This document shows positions 12,781 through 25,259 of a stretch of 64,000 nucleotides of DNA, in pieces. The notes beneath the pieces are model-generated. The model ran no database searches. It was not told where the DNA came from and saw only the letters and a program-made list of their open reading frames with translations. This DNA comes from Macrocystis pyrifera (lineage: Eukaryota > Sar > Phaeophyceae > Laminariales > Laminariaceae). Position 1 is the stretch's first letter. Each line of letters starts with the position of its first letter. A program made the position numbers and the translations under genes. Where the stretch lies: the NCBI GenBank assembly GCA_031763025.1, contig JASSKH010000007.1, positions 10,522,454 through 10,586,453 on the forward strand, given 5' to 3'.

Positions 12781-14691
12781 CTCCTCTCACCGGAGCGGTT
12801 TTCGGGTTCGACGGCGTCGTCGTGTAATGGAAGTTCGATTCCGTCCGTATTATTAGCTGCCATTCACCATCGTTGTGTTTTTGATGGCAATGGCGGACTC
12901 TGGACCGAATGGGTTTGTAGGGCGCGGAGTTGTGACGTGCAATTCACTCGGTGTCCATAGTCGGCCTGCTGTTCTCCGTTTCGAAGTGGGAATACTGCTG
13001 TAGTACTCATCTTTTAGAGGTTTTCTCGTGGATTTTATCCGCGGCGTAGACTCTGACGGTTCTTGACCACGGTTCCGTGACGTCAGCTGTTATTGTGAGT
13101 ACCTGCTTCCGATCTAACCATCCAACGTCGACATTTTGTCTTGCGCTTGTGTGAGCCGGCTTGGCTATACCAGGTACATAGGACAGCTGGTTGGGCAGGT
13201 TTGGTACAGAAATCTCTTTCTCTCTACTGCTGTACGTTTAGCAGAGAACCTTGGCTACTGCGATCACGCACTCTTGTAGCTGCGCTTTTTTTTGTTCACC
13301 TCTGTTAGAGCTCGATGCTGACATTGGTCCCGCTCCGTGCGGTGATTACTTAATAGGATACGTACATTTTTCATGGAGTGACCTAACTAGACTGAACGTC
13401 TATACGCCGCGCCCACGATTGGTCCTAAATATTACAATCAACCAGTAGGCATGTGACATAATCACCATACTCGATCTTTGCTGTTTGAAGCCGGACATTT
13501 TCGTCATAAAGCAATACCACCCCTATGGCACCTGCTCCTGCAAAGTTTGATGAAAGTCGGTGAGCAGTGGCAGTTGTGAACTCTATGAACGATAGAGTCA
13601 TCGATGCGTTTGCTTCGGGGGGGAAGCGAAGACACTTCCTGTGACCGCAACTTTTCCAGAAGATCGCCAAGCTGAACACACTCGTCATCTCATCGATGAT
13701 TCAGCTGGGTACAATCAGCCAGGAAACTACTTCTACATAAGAGTATAGGAACCTGGTCGCGGCGAAGCCTCTCCCGACTGTGGTGGGGGGCGGGGGGGCG
13801 GAGGACCCCGCCGGGGACTTCCTGCACGTTTTTACGCCGTTTGCCTTCACTAGAGCTAGGATGTACGTTTTGGGGGGTTCGGGGTTCTTGGGGCCTTGCT
13901 TCGAAGGGAAATTTTTGGTGAGGGGTAGGGTAGATTGCCTGTGGAAATAATTCCAAAATGCGGGTAAATAAATGTATGGCGATGTCCCCTCTACGCTCTA
14001 TTAATGGGCCTAGTGCTCACTGGCATACTGACAGCGCTTAGCCAGGAGATATAATATGTACTGCCTGTAGATCCTCGTCTACTGCTGCTGTATGTAGTGC
14101 CCAGCCCAGCCCTACCCGTAGCGAATATAACTACTCTGTAGAAATAATGTGAATTTATGTTTTGGTTTTTTGCTTCGAAATAGCGGCAACAGCAGCATCT
14201 TCAAACAAGTAATATTCTATGTAGCAAGTAGTATCTACGTCGCGAGAGAATTTCCGTACCTCCGTCCAACCTTTTATTATGTGGTAACACCTAGGGAACA
14301 GCAAGGCGACCCTTGCCCTGCTCTACAACATAACTACTCTGTAAAAATGATTGTCGTAATGTGTGCCATCCGACAATGTACAGGTATCTACTAAGTACAA
14401 GGCGCTTCGCGTGGCGGGCGGTTCCGCCCGCTACGCTCGCTCGCGAGGAAGAATATGGAACGGAACATACGGTCTAAACTGTTAAGTGACAACAGACGAC
14501 TTACAAATGCCACAAGCTCCATGCTCCATCCAAGAAAAACAGCCCGGACGCCGCATGCATGTACATACGTACATTCGTACTTTTTTTTCTTGTGATCCGT
14601 ACGAAAGAGAAAGCACGGCACCGCACCGCAAAAACAATGAACATTGTTTTGTTTTGTTTTTTCAATCGTCACTTAATTTATTTCCATCTTA
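12781..14691. other. Intergenic stretch, no gene seen
   Basis: Frames at 13425-13688 and 13690-13956 on the minus strand have no recognisable motif. A short GC-rich hairpin (GCGGGCGGTTCCGCCCGC) lies at about 14416-14433. Otherwise I see nothing supportable. Confidence 0.5.
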
Positions 14692-14985
14692 ACTCGTAGG
14701 AGGTTTTACCCTCAGCGGTCTTCTTCTGGACAAGCCGTGGTCACAGGTGTCGTCCCTTCTCCCCCCAGGTACGTGCCTACATTTTTTGTCGCGCATAGGG
14801 CTCAGCATTCCCACTGCTCGTCGATTTTCATCGAAGTAGCTAAATCACGCTTTCGTGCTTTCCGCTAATCATTTTTTTATGCAAGAAAAAGTCCTTACGA
14901 GTATGCACTCGGTGAGACTTGAACCCACGAGATTGATCTTAGTAGGCACGCGGACCACCTACTAAGCCACCGGGGACGCCGGCTT
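14692..14985 (-). mobile_element. tRNA-derived SINE, copy S1
   Basis: On the minus strand the element starts with a tRNA-like head (about 14985-14905). It carries an A box (TGGCTTAGTAGG) and a B box (GGTTCAAGTCTC) whose T-stem pairs GTGGG with CTCAC. A body of about 210 bases follows and ends at a conserved CCTACGAGT. Two further copies (35523-35811 and 36272-36687) share head and body. An RNA polymerase III promoter inside a tRNA-like head with an unrelated body defines a SINE. Confidence 0.85.
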
Positions 14986-16219
14986 GACTGAAGACGAAAA
15001 ATTGACGGAAAATAAAAAATCGTCCCCTCTTACGTACTACCTGTTATGTATTGATTTCCCGGGTTGGAACATCTTGCGCCGGTCAAAAACAAAACGAACA
15101 GCATAATAAAGCTTCTCTTGACCGGCTTCGCACGCTGCCCGCCCCTCTCGCGACCACCTCGCCACCGATTCGAGTCGGGTAACGCCTCCTGCCCTCTCTG
15201 CCTCAGGGACCCCCGTCTTGCGCCTCGCGTGCAGCCCGGTGCTCACCGTGGTCCTCGTTCGCCACCTCGACAATCTTGGTAATCAGACTGCGTTGCTCTC
15301 TCTCTGAAATTCAGCTTGGTAGCTAAATTAAGCATTTTCCACAAAACTTGTACTGTAGTCTCTAGAACGGATTCAGAAAACTTGTCTGTCCAATCAGAGT
15401 CACTCAATGGTCACGCACACGCAATTTTCTTTCGAAACGGCTACGCCCATGCTGCACGCATCAAGTCGAAGCCCTCGCGGAGGCGATCGTCATGGTCCAA
15501 ACCACACCTCTTCGCGTACCCTGTGTGTGGAGTTACTAGAGTTGACTTCCAGCATCCCAATCGGGGTGACGGGTCGAGCAGCAGCAATCGCTCCCCGAGG
15601 CCAGCGGGAAAACTGTTCGTCAAGTCTATTTTCAAAAGGAAAATTGGGTGAAATTCAGTAAAGTACTGCTGTGCTGCAAGCGACAAGCGGCACGGCAATA
15701 GCAATGGTCACCTACGGACGATTTCTTTCGAAACGGCTACGCCCATGCCGCACGCATCAGGTCGAAGCCTCCCTCCCTGTCTCCATCCCTCCCTTGCTCC
15801 CTCCCTCCCTCCCACCCTCCCTTTCTCCCTCCCTCCTAGGCCCTGCGGGCAGCCCCCCCATCCTGGTACCTGGTAGATATTCTGACCTCTATAATGATAG
15901 TGCGGTCCTAAACAGTGGTGGCAGTTACGGGAGTACACGTAACTTCCCATAATCAGATTGAGCCGTCCGTACGTATTAGTTGAGCCCGATCCACGGGTCC
16001 TCCACCCCCCCTGTTGTCTATATTATAGTGGAAGCCCGCGCACACCGCACACAGCACACAACAACCGCACACAACCACAACACACATCACACAGCACAGC
16101 GCAACACACACAGCACACTACGCACAAGCAACGGCTGTGGCTGCACGCGGTAGTGGCTTCGTCGTTATCTACAATAAAAAATAATGCCAGGCGCGAAAGG
16201 AAAATCTTCCAGACAGATG
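14986..16219. other. Intergenic stretch with low-complexity tracts
   Basis: No gene is recognised. A direct repeat of about 55 bases (core TTTCTTTCGAAACGGCTACG) occurs at about 15425-15480 and 15722-15775. A CCCT-rich pyrimidine tract follows at about 15770-15840, and a CA-rich stretch at about 16040-16130. Confidence 0.6.
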
Positions 16220-16425
16220 GTACGTTGGCCCATTATCTCCCTGCCCTTGCCGTCCGACCCTCTGATGTCGCGGTGAGCGTCAACTACTTCGTCCCCCTCC
16301 CCGTCACTCCTCGGGGCAAGGTACATTCTTCTCTTCACGGGTTGGTTCAGTCGGCGCGCAGACATGCACGCCGTCTCGCCTGCGAAACTCACGGCTGGCA
16401 CCGCGGCATCTTAGTCAATAAGTAA
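16220..16425 (+). pseudogene. Relic of a gypsy-type integrase core
   Basis: This matches the integrase segment of the neighbouring retrotransposon at about 25490-25660: a TGCCCTTGCCG start, then the equivalent of the Asp-Tyr-Phe-x-Pro-Leu-Pro motif and a segment reading FSRRADMHAV. Stops and frame changes interrupt it and no other element parts are attached, so it is a fragment of an older related insertion. Confidence 0.7.
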
Positions 16426-16577
16426 ATACCTATGAGGGGATGTCCGGTCAGTCCGAGACTCTTCTCCGGCAATGGACATCGCTGTTGCCCGGATGTACCG
16501 AGTATCCGACTTTTCGGGCTTCCGCACTTCTTACTTGTGGGAAGGATTGTTACATGAGAGATAATTTTATTTATTGC

Positions 16578-16634
16578 GGGGGGGGGCGCGGGGGGGAACG
16601 GGGCGTAGGGGTGGGGGGGGGGGGGGGGGGGGGG
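16578..16634. repeat. G-homopolymer-rich tract
   Basis: Runs of G, the longest over 20 bases, are interrupted only by short spacers. No function can be assigned; such tracts recur across the window. Confidence 0.85.
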
Positions 16635-16869
16635 CGCTTGGCCGGGGGAGGGCTGACTTGACTCGCTTCGCTCGCCCGACTTGAGTCGTCAGGTCGTCTG
16701 GCCATCAGCTGACTCACCAACCAAGTTGCCGACTAACGTCAGCTATTAATCGATGGGTATCGATAACAACAACAAACAGCAGTTTAAGTAGTAGCAGTTA
16801 CAGCAGGTAGTTGTTGGTCATGAAATCCGGCCGACTCACGGGTCTTCTTCTACGAAATAACCAATTCTG

Positions 16870-17115
16870 AAAAAACAAATCTGGCAAATCTCGATATTAT
16901 GAGATGGTCTTGGTTGAAACATGAATAAAAACGGGAGGAGAGGGCTGTGGACTCCGCCGCTCCAGCTAATACCACCTTATTATTGTTTTCGTTTGTATAA
17001 TTTTCTGTTGTCTTCTCACTACTCGTATTCTGATTCCGCTCCCGGCTGCTGCTGTCTGGTGGTGTTGTTGTTGTGTGATGTTGCTTTTCTCGCCAGACCT
17101 CAACTTCTCGCCATT
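16870..17115 (+). repeat. Repeat T, copy 1
   Basis: It contains GAATAAAAACGGGAGGAG, a GCTCC-AGCTAATACCACC segment, a TTCTGATTCCGCTCCCGGCT segment and CTCGCCAGACCTCAACTTCT. Copy 2 is split by the gypsy insertion (about 17215-17292 plus 27735-27905) and copy 3 is at about 28080-28268. No coding potential is seen. Confidence 0.75.
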
Positions 17116-17214
17116 ATTCATCATGATACTATAAATCCGGCAACAATCTGGGTGTCACTCTGTCCCTCAGCATAGCGACCGGTTTGATTTAATATTAATA
17201 GTGTAGTATTAGAA

Positions 17215-17292
17215 AAAACTTTATATTTCGGGACAAATTTTGCATATTGTGGGATAGTCTTGGTTAAACCTTGAATAAAAACGGCAGGAGGG
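17215..17292 (+). repeat. Repeat T, copy 2, left part (interrupted by the LTR element)
   Basis: The TCTTGGTTAAACCTTGAATA stretch and the following ACGGCAGGAGGG match the left part of copies 1 and 3. The sequence stops at the left LTR and resumes beyond the right LTR. Confidence 0.75.
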
Positions 17293-17542
17293 TGTTATGA
17301 TACTGCCTTCGATGAGGTCGAAAGCTCGGTAATTACCTGGGTTCAGGGACTGGGATCGTATTTCAAAACTTGGAAGGCGTATCAGGAGCACGAGCTTGGT
17401 CTCAGTCTCCGCGTGCACGAAAGGAATAAAACTGCTCTTCTTCTACCTGTAAGCAACCAAGACACGTGAGTACCAACGAGTACCGACTTAATAGGCAAAC
17501 CCGTCCAGGGATACAAAGTGTGCCGCCTGTATGATCTTAACA
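17293..17542 (+). repeat. Left LTR
   Basis: It begins TGTTA and ends TAACA, a short terminal inverted repeat. It matches the right LTR over most of its length but with many differences, so the insertion is not recent. Confidence 0.85.
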
Positions 17543-17544
17543 AG

Positions 17545-17560
17545 TGGCGTCGACGGCAGG
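17545..17560 (+). other. Candidate primer-binding site
   Basis: Two bases after the left LTR begins TGGCGTCGACGGCAGG. Starting with TGG (pairing to a tRNA CCA end) at this spacing is typical of Ty3/gypsy elements. The donor tRNA was not identified. Confidence 0.5.
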
Positions 17561-17721
17561 ACTAAGCGTACCGGGGACCTGGACTTCCTGCCGGGGAGTG
17601 TCGCCTGCATCGCGGCCGAGCCCAACCCGTGCGTCCCCCCTGATGCGGAGACTCTGGTAGTCTCTGCCGCTCGCCGACTCCGACGCGAGATGCCCGCAGA
17701 CGACCTCTCCGTCCACGATGC

Positions 17722-19930
17722 TTGGATCATTATGGTGTACGATTCCTGGCAGGCCCAGCAACGCCGGGCGTACACCATGACTCTGGTGGTCAGCCTCCGG
17801 AAGGCGCACGACGCTTCTTCCACCACCGTTTCTTGGCCAAAACCTGTCGCCTATCTCCTCCACTGCAAGCGGCGGGCACACTCCGCCCACCAGGAACTCC
17901 ACCTCCCCGACAAGGGACTGGATACTGGACACCACCTCGCCTCCTTCAGCGGTCTCTCGAACACCGGGTTCACCAGCACCGGGAGTTGAAGCCAGCTCTG
18001 TGGCCCGGGACCGCTCTCGCTGGCGCGCTGGCGACCAGGACCGCTGGCGCCCGAGAGTTGGAGGGGACTCGGTCGGTCCGGACGGCAGGTTCCGCCGGGG
18101 CTCAGGCGCGGACGACGGCAGTGGCACGTCTGGGCGAAACGGGGCTGGACGTCGGAGAAACCGAGCTAAGGGGAAGGGGAGTTCGAGTGACAGCCGCTAC
18201 CGGAAACTCTTCTCGAGCCAGTTCTCCCAGTTCCTCCTTGGACGACAACAAAAAAGCTCCCGTCCCCGAGGTTACGGACGCTACCAGGAAGAGGCAAGTG
18301 GTGCCCTCGCTGACTGATGTTGCTTCTTCCGCCGCGCTTCTTGGTCGTTTGACCATGTCCGATGACCGCGCCATGCCCGGGTCATCTAACCTTGCTCACG
18401 CCCGAACATCGGCGATCGACTCCGCCGCCGCCGCCGCCGCCGCGAAAAAACACACCGCCGATGTACAACGGGCGTGCAAACACCTGGGACTCAAAGACAT
18501 CTCTCGCATTTCTGTCGTACCTTTTCCCTCTTCGATCAACCCTTCGGATGCCGCGCACCAACGCACTCGCTCGGTCAAGGCCTTCGCGTATGATATCCTC
18601 ATGATGTGCAACGATGACAGCCATGAAGAGGTCTTAGTTCAACTGATTAGATCCCCGGTTGGGAGTACCCCCTCAAGAAATCCTTCGCGCGCGCCATCGC
18701 GCCTGACAATCCCAAGACCACCCCCCTCGCTACCTTGATGGATGATTTATTTGGACAGGTGTCGCGCGCCCTCGCAGCCGGATCGACGTGACCGGGGGCG
18801 TTCACGCTCCTCCTGAGCGGACTGAGCAACCACTTCAACCGCCCCGACACGGGGGCCAGCTGCACCAAGCTGAATAATTTTGGCGTGCCCAACGGGACTC
18901 CCTTTTGCGATTTTAGCCGTGCATTTCGAGGGGTGGTGTCGGCAGTGACGGGGACTGAGCATGTTTTGGCACCGGGGGTGGAGGTTGTTTTGGAGGTGGT
19001 TCGGATGGCAGTGAACGAGGAGTACCCCGACTTGATGCCCACGCTGTACCCGGGAGTTTTGGCTACGGTATCGAGGTCGTTCGGCACTTTGGACGCCATG
19101 TGGTTGGCTTTTGAGACTCTCGCGAACAATAAGACACCTGCCATCAATTTTTCTTCGCCTGCTTCTTCGACGGGTGTGCGGTCATCCACCCCGGCGGGGC
19201 CCCGGCCCGCCAATATTGGTCGCGGCCAGGGCCAGACGCTTCCCCATTCGCCTTCATGGCAGACGGAATCGCGCAATAATCCGCTTGTGATGAATGTCAA
19301 CGAACCCATCCCTGACTGCCTCGACCCGTGGCTTGACACCTCTTCCAACTGCTGGCCCCTAGAAGAACACCACTATGCTGAAGTTCACGCTGTTTGCATG
19401 TCCATCCAGACCGAGAACCCTCCCCTCTGGAGTGGCCTACTTTCATAGTCCGCTCGCGCGGCCGCCCTCAGCGAAAACTGAGGACACTGTTTTAACTGTC
19501 ACGAAGACACACACTCTCCGACAGTGTAGACACCCCTTTCTAAACCTTGGCGGTATCTTAAACCTCGACCTCGGAACGCTCGGCGACGAAGGCGAAGCGT
19601 TCCGTCGTTGGCAAGAACGCATGATCAGACACCGCCGCGAGAACAATTCCCGACCGAACAAACACAACCAGAAGAAACACAGGCGTCGTCCCGGCCACTC
19701 GCGTAGGCAACACCACGGCCAGGGTCAGCAGAACAGACAGGGTGACGGCTACAACACACACGCGGAACGAGGACATCAGCAGTCTAACTCTGACCATCAC
19801 CGTGGTGGTACGACCGCCCCTACCTCTTCCGCCCCAGCTCCCGTCTCGGGGGTTCGCTACGATGCCTCGCATAACTCGGGCGGAAACCCGAACGGACGCC
19901 AGCCAGGCACCTTCCGCGCCGGTAACTGAC
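17722..19930 (+). pseudogene. gag-like region of the gypsy element (broken)
   Basis: Three successive open segments (17722-18738, 18885-19448, 19375-19929) lie in different frames. The middle one has a capsid-like hydrophobic pattern. The last is rich in His, Arg, Gln and Asn (RRHRRENNSR, GQGQQNRQGDG), as expected of a nucleic-acid-binding Gag tail. I see no CCHC zinc knuckle. Assignment rests on position before the protease. Confidence 0.6.
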
Positions 19931-21599
19931 AGGTCGACGGCGATTCGGCTCCTCCTGCCCACCCGCCGCCAGCATTGCCGGGAGAAAAAAACATTGATTT
20001 CACAAGATGCTCGCGTCCCAGGCTCGCTCAGCACTCAGCGCCGACCTGCTCCGCTCCCGCCCCGCGCGTTACTCCGTACTTCGGACCGACGCAGTGACTC
20101 AGCTCTACTGCTTTTACCGGGGAGTCCCCGGGCGTCTTCCCCGACGTCGGGGGCCCGCGCCTCAAACGCCGCTCCCCTCAACCTGGGCCCGAGAGCAGGC
20201 GCGATAAACGCCGCTGTCCGGAACCACGCACCGCGCAGCACGACGAGTGTCGCGCCGTCGCGTCGTCTTTTCAGCGAGGGTGTCCCCTTCCTCCACCTCC
20301 CGGCCATGCGGTGGCGGTCGGCTTGAGGTGCGAGAAGGCAAACACGAAACCCCGACATCTCGATTGAAGGTCGACTCGGCTTTCCTCGCAATAACGGTGG
20401 CCGCTCCACCCTTTTTCCTATCAAGGAAGAGTCGACAAGTTTAGCTACCTCGTCCCCCTTCCCCACCAGGACTACAGGGCGGAAGCCCTCTCCGGTGGAC
20501 CCTTTGCTGCCCCCCACCCGAGCACCGTTCTTGAAGACGTCTACAGGGTCTGCAGGCCCTCTTTCGTCTTCGCGCACGCCACCCCACGTGCGCAGTGCTC
20601 TTTCGGTTCCAGTGGAACAGGAGAAACCTGGCACTGTCCGTCGAGCCAGTGGTGACTCCACGGCCTCCGGTCAGATCAACCGGACAGCATACCTGTTAAA
20701 TTCGGAAGAATCGCAGCTCTCGTCAAGCAGAACGGGCTCAAAGCCCTCTGCCCCCTTTGGTCCAGGACAGAGATCATCGGGCGCAGTGAGAGAATCTTAA
20801 GGTGATTTTTTTGCCTACGAGCAATGGTGACAAAGAGCCAGTGTACGTAGAACCGGACTCGCCTCGGGCACTAGGGGCTCAGTGCTCTCAGAGAAGCACA
20901 CTCCCCCCCCCAAACACCGCAACTGCGGCCACCGACGACTCGGCACCGTCGGTCTTTGACCCTACGCTCGAGTATTCAACGGAGCGGGTGGTACTGTTCT
21001 TGCAGCCCCCCTCCTATTTTTCGCAGTGATCTCCCTCGTCTTTTGTCGTCGACGATGTATCATATTCCTGCGCGGAGCAGAATATGATGGCTGAAAAGGC
21101 TAGCCTTTTTCGGGACCACGACACAGCGGAGCGGATTATGGCCTCGCCAGACCCACGTGAGCATAAACGCCTCGGTCGAGGCGTGCATAACTTCGACTGC
21201 GCTATCTGGGACCGCGTTCGGGAAGACGCCGTCTTTGCTGGTACTTTTGCAAAATTCTCGCAGAACCCGGCAATGAAGCGGAACCTATTGAGCACTGGCA
21301 CCAAAATTTTGGCTGAAGCCCAGCCCTTTTGACACCGTGTGGGGCGTCGGCCTCCGGGCAGACGACCCCGAGGCTCAAGACCCCTCTCGGTGGCGTGGGA
21401 AAAAATTACTCGGGAAAGCTCTCTCCGTCGTTCGCGACACCCTCCGCTCAAGTGAGGCCGGGTTGGCACACCCCGCCTCCTCTCATCAATTTTGCACTCT
21501 GACCACGACTGATAAAATCCATGAGATTTCACCGGCGCCGCCCCGCCCTTTGGCCGTCGCCCGCGCTTGCCTAGGTCCCCCCTTGGAGTTTTCGACCTA

Positions 21600-24200
21600 T
21601 TTTTCTGACGCGCTGGTTGATCACAGCCCCGAGGTTTTGGCTGTCGCCCCTAGTGTCGACCCCTCCCTCGCGCAGCCAGAACACGGCCCCTGCCTCGTCG
21701 GGGGCACAAATACCCTCGATGACGCCTCTTTTACAACCAAAATCGCGATTCACAGCGGAGCTGGCGTTCTTGCACCTTTTGGTTGCGTGGCGCTTCTTGA
21801 CACTGGCTGCCCACAGAATTTCATCCGACGAGATGTTTTGGATCGCATGCACTCGGTTGGTGCGGCATCCATTGCGTGCGAGCAGAAATGTGCCCCTCGT
21901 TCTTGGGGGGTTTAGGCGAATCGGCCCCTCTGAAGACTTCGACGCGTGTACGCCTGAGCGTCCATTTTTTTCGAGAAAATGAGCCTACGTTCTCCCTCGC
22001 AGTCTGGGCCTGCGTGGTTTCCCCCTCAGTGATGCAGCATGCAGTACTGGTGGGACGTGACAGCTGGGTGCGTTTTAATAGCCGCTCCTACCACTCTCTG
22101 CCACCTCGGCCGTCTGACCAACGCGGTTTTTGGCGAGCTGGAGTTGATTCACCACGCCCCGACAGGCATGTCCGTGTACGCCATCGACCCCGCCGCTTCG
22201 GGTGGCTGCTTCCATCTACGCTATGAGGGTGCGGCAGGCGTCACCCTGTCCGACGATCTTCAACTCCTTCCTGTTAACGTGGTTCGACGCGATGGCTCCA
22301 AGGCTCTCACCGGACACTGCTTGGTCGACATGTTGCCCCAGCCTGACCTGCCCTCGGTCGAGGAGCACTTCGTCGCCTCCGGACGACAGGTTCTTCCCCT
22401 CGTTGGAGTGGCGGCTCTCGAACCGGGGGATATCCTCGGCGTCTCCCACGCCCCACTGCTGAGCGTCCCGCTGGACGTTTTGCAGCAGGACAACCGAGCC
22501 CCCAGCCCTCCCCCCGGACTATATGAGGTGTCTCCGGTCTCCGTAGTTCCAGCTTTCCTCCTCGCAGCTCCGCCCTCGCCCTCGCCTGCACTGCTTGAGC
22601 GTTTGAGCCCAGAACAGCGCGCTTCGTTCCTGTGCGTCTGGGCACGCCTGCCGTTACATCTGCGGGAGGTGGCTTTTGACCGTCACGGCACGGACTGGAC
22701 CCCTGAGGTCATCGAACAGCTGGGAGATGTTCTCTGCGAATTTCCTGACGTTTTCTGGAAGTCCAAGTCAGATTTTGGTTCCTGCTCGTGGATGCCTTTC
22801 GTGATTTCGATCCCACAAGGAAGCGCTCCTGTCACGTCCAGGCCGCACCACATCAATCCCATCCTGGCCAAGGAAGTGGAGGCCACCTTGGACCAGTACC
22901 TAGCGGCGGGCCTGATCCAGCACTGGACCTCTCCATACTCGAGCCTGCTGGTGGTCATCCCGAAGAAGTCTGGAGGCGCTCGGATCACCGTGAACTGCAA
23001 GAAACTCAACCAGTTCAGAGCAGCTTCAGCCAGCCACCTATTCCTCGCGTGGACCAGGTCCTCGACTCCCTGGGGAAGGGACGGGTGTTTTCCCTCTTCG
23101 ATTTGGTCTCCTCGTTCCACCAGATTACCGCGCATAAGGACACCGTCCCTCTCACGGCGTCTTGCACCCCCACGGGCCTCTTCGAATGGCTCGTCATGCC
23201 CCAAGGCAGCAGTGCTTTGCCCGGCTGGTTCGTCAAAGTGATCAACGAAGTCATTAAAGGTCTGGCACAGGTGGCGGCCTACCTCGATGACGTGATCGTT
23301 TTCGACTCTGATCCGACGGCCCACGTCAAGACGATACGAGCCCTCTTCAAACGCCTGCGCAAACACAACATCAAGCTCTCCCCCTTGAAGGCTCGCCTCG
23401 GTGGTACGGACTCCAATTTTCTGGGCCACTCCATTTCGCCCGCGCGTATAAGCCCCAATGCGGAAAAAGTTTCGGCTTTAATGAAAATGCCCATGCCCAA
23501 GAACCTCAAGCAGGTCCGCGCCCAGATGGGCGGCGTGGGATATTATCGCAAATTCCTGCCCGACCTGTCTCAACGGATACGTCCTCTCACCGCCCTTCTC
23601 CGGAAGGGGGTCAAGCATGTCTTTACGCCGGCTATGGAAGTTATCGTCCGCCAAATCTTCGCCGAGCTCGCTGCCCCACCGATTTTGGTCTTCCCTGACT
23701 GGGACGCCGTAGCCGACGGCTCCCGCCCCTCCCACGTGTACTGCGACGCCTGCATCGACGGTTTTGGTGCAGCGCTCGAACTAGAACAACCGGACGGCTC
23801 GGTACGGCCCATTGCGTATATCAGTCGCGCTACCCCTCGATTCCGAGAGGCACTGGACACCGTTGGACCTGGAAGCTGGCAGCATTATCTGGGCCATCAA
23901 ACGACTCCGAGGCTACCTGTGGGGCACGAAGTTTCGGATATTTTCGGACCACAAAGCACTTGAGAGCATCGGCAAAGTAGGGGACCACAACGCGCGCGTC
24001 CAGCGGTGGCTCGAGTTCCTCACCGCGTTCGACTACACCCTCGAGCACCGCAAGGGCAGCGCCAACGGAAATGCTGATTTTCTCTCCCGTTTGCCGGAGC
24101 CCGCCACAGAACACGACCGCAGTGGGTCTAGCTGCCTCAACCCCGTCGAGGACGATGGTATCTTCCTCATTCGAGCTTGCGGATTTCGCACTCGCTCTTC
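21600..24200 (+). pseudogene. Protease, reverse transcriptase and RNase H of the gypsy element (frameshifted)
   Basis: An aspartic-protease site ALLDTGCPQNFI lies at about 21787-21825. Reverse transcriptase starts near 22760; its conserved parts include ITVNCKKLNQ (about 22985-23013), FSLFDLVSSFHQI, MPQGSSALPGWF, the catalytic YLDDVIVF (about 23280-23303), NFLGH and YYRKFLPDL. RNase H follows (VYCDACIDGFGAALE; SDHKALESIGK; VQRWLEFLTAFDYTLEHRKG; NADFLSRLP). Two frameshifts are clear, at about 23012-23030 within the reverse transcriptase and at about 23830 at the start of the tether/RNase H region, so the polyprotein is dead as written. Confidence 0.9.
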
Positions 24201-25259
24201 GCCTACCCCTGGTGTCGGTTTGAGTGGGCTACCCCCCCACACCGAAAGTCTTGGGTGGGCTGCCTTTCATCTCTTCGGATTTTCGCGATTTTCGCGCGCA
24301 CGGGCCACGTATGAGGGTTGGCGACCTCTCTGCTCCTTCGGGGAGATTCGTCGCTCGTGTATCTGCTTCCGTCGCCACCGTCGATCGCCGTCCTGGGGTT
24401 TTTTCCCCCACCGCCAACTCCGCTTTCGCTTCGGTTTTTGGCGTACCCTCCGGGGGCGACCAGGTCTCTGCAGAAGCCCCCGCTGCAGCGACGGCTGTCG
24501 CCCAGCGCGCTACTCTCCCGACGAGCATTCTACAGGGAGAAGATTCGGCCGTGATCACTGATCCGGCCGCGTCTGCCCCTTTGCCGCCTGGCAACCCGGC
24601 GACTCTGAACATCTTGCCGCCTTCAGGTCGCATCTCCACTCGGACGCGCCGACGAACAGCCGCTGCCGCTGGCACCGCGCCGCCTGCTGTTGATTATGGC
24701 TTCGGGCCCGGCGGGGCCCCTAGACCACCCGCCCGGCGTGCTGTCACCTCGCCGCGAGCCCCACGGCCGTGACCGCCCGACCCAGTCGTTATGGCCCGGG
24801 CTCCTGCCGCCTCGCCGATCCCGTACGGTACCCATTCCGTCTGACCGCGACCGCGCCGAGCCCGTGGGGACTCCTCCTTTACGGCTTCCGCTGCCGACTG
24901 ACGCACCGCCCGTCACCACGACCGACTAGGACAATCTCGGTGCAGCTGCCGGATTTCAGTTCGGTGAGTCCGCAGCGCGCTATTCGTATGCCGACTGGAC
25001 TCGGGAACAACAGGCCCAGCCCGCGTACAACGCCGCCATGCGCTACATAGACCTTGGCCGGCCAGAAGTTTTGCCAGCCGACATTTTGTCGTGGTTCCCT
25101 TCCCACCAGCGCCCCCCCTTTTCGGGGGTTCAGGAGCTGACTAACGAAGGCCGCTTGCACACCACCGACGCGGGCATCGTTCTACTTGTCCGACCGCCGT
25201 CCTCCTCCCCTGCGTCGGATACGCAACGCCCGGTGGGTCGTACGGCCTGTTGATTGAAC

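Noticed and set aside
14905..14985. tRNA gene on the minus strand
   Set aside because: A and B boxes are present, but an acceptor stem does not close and the same sequence recurs with a shared non-tRNA body; it is the SINE head.
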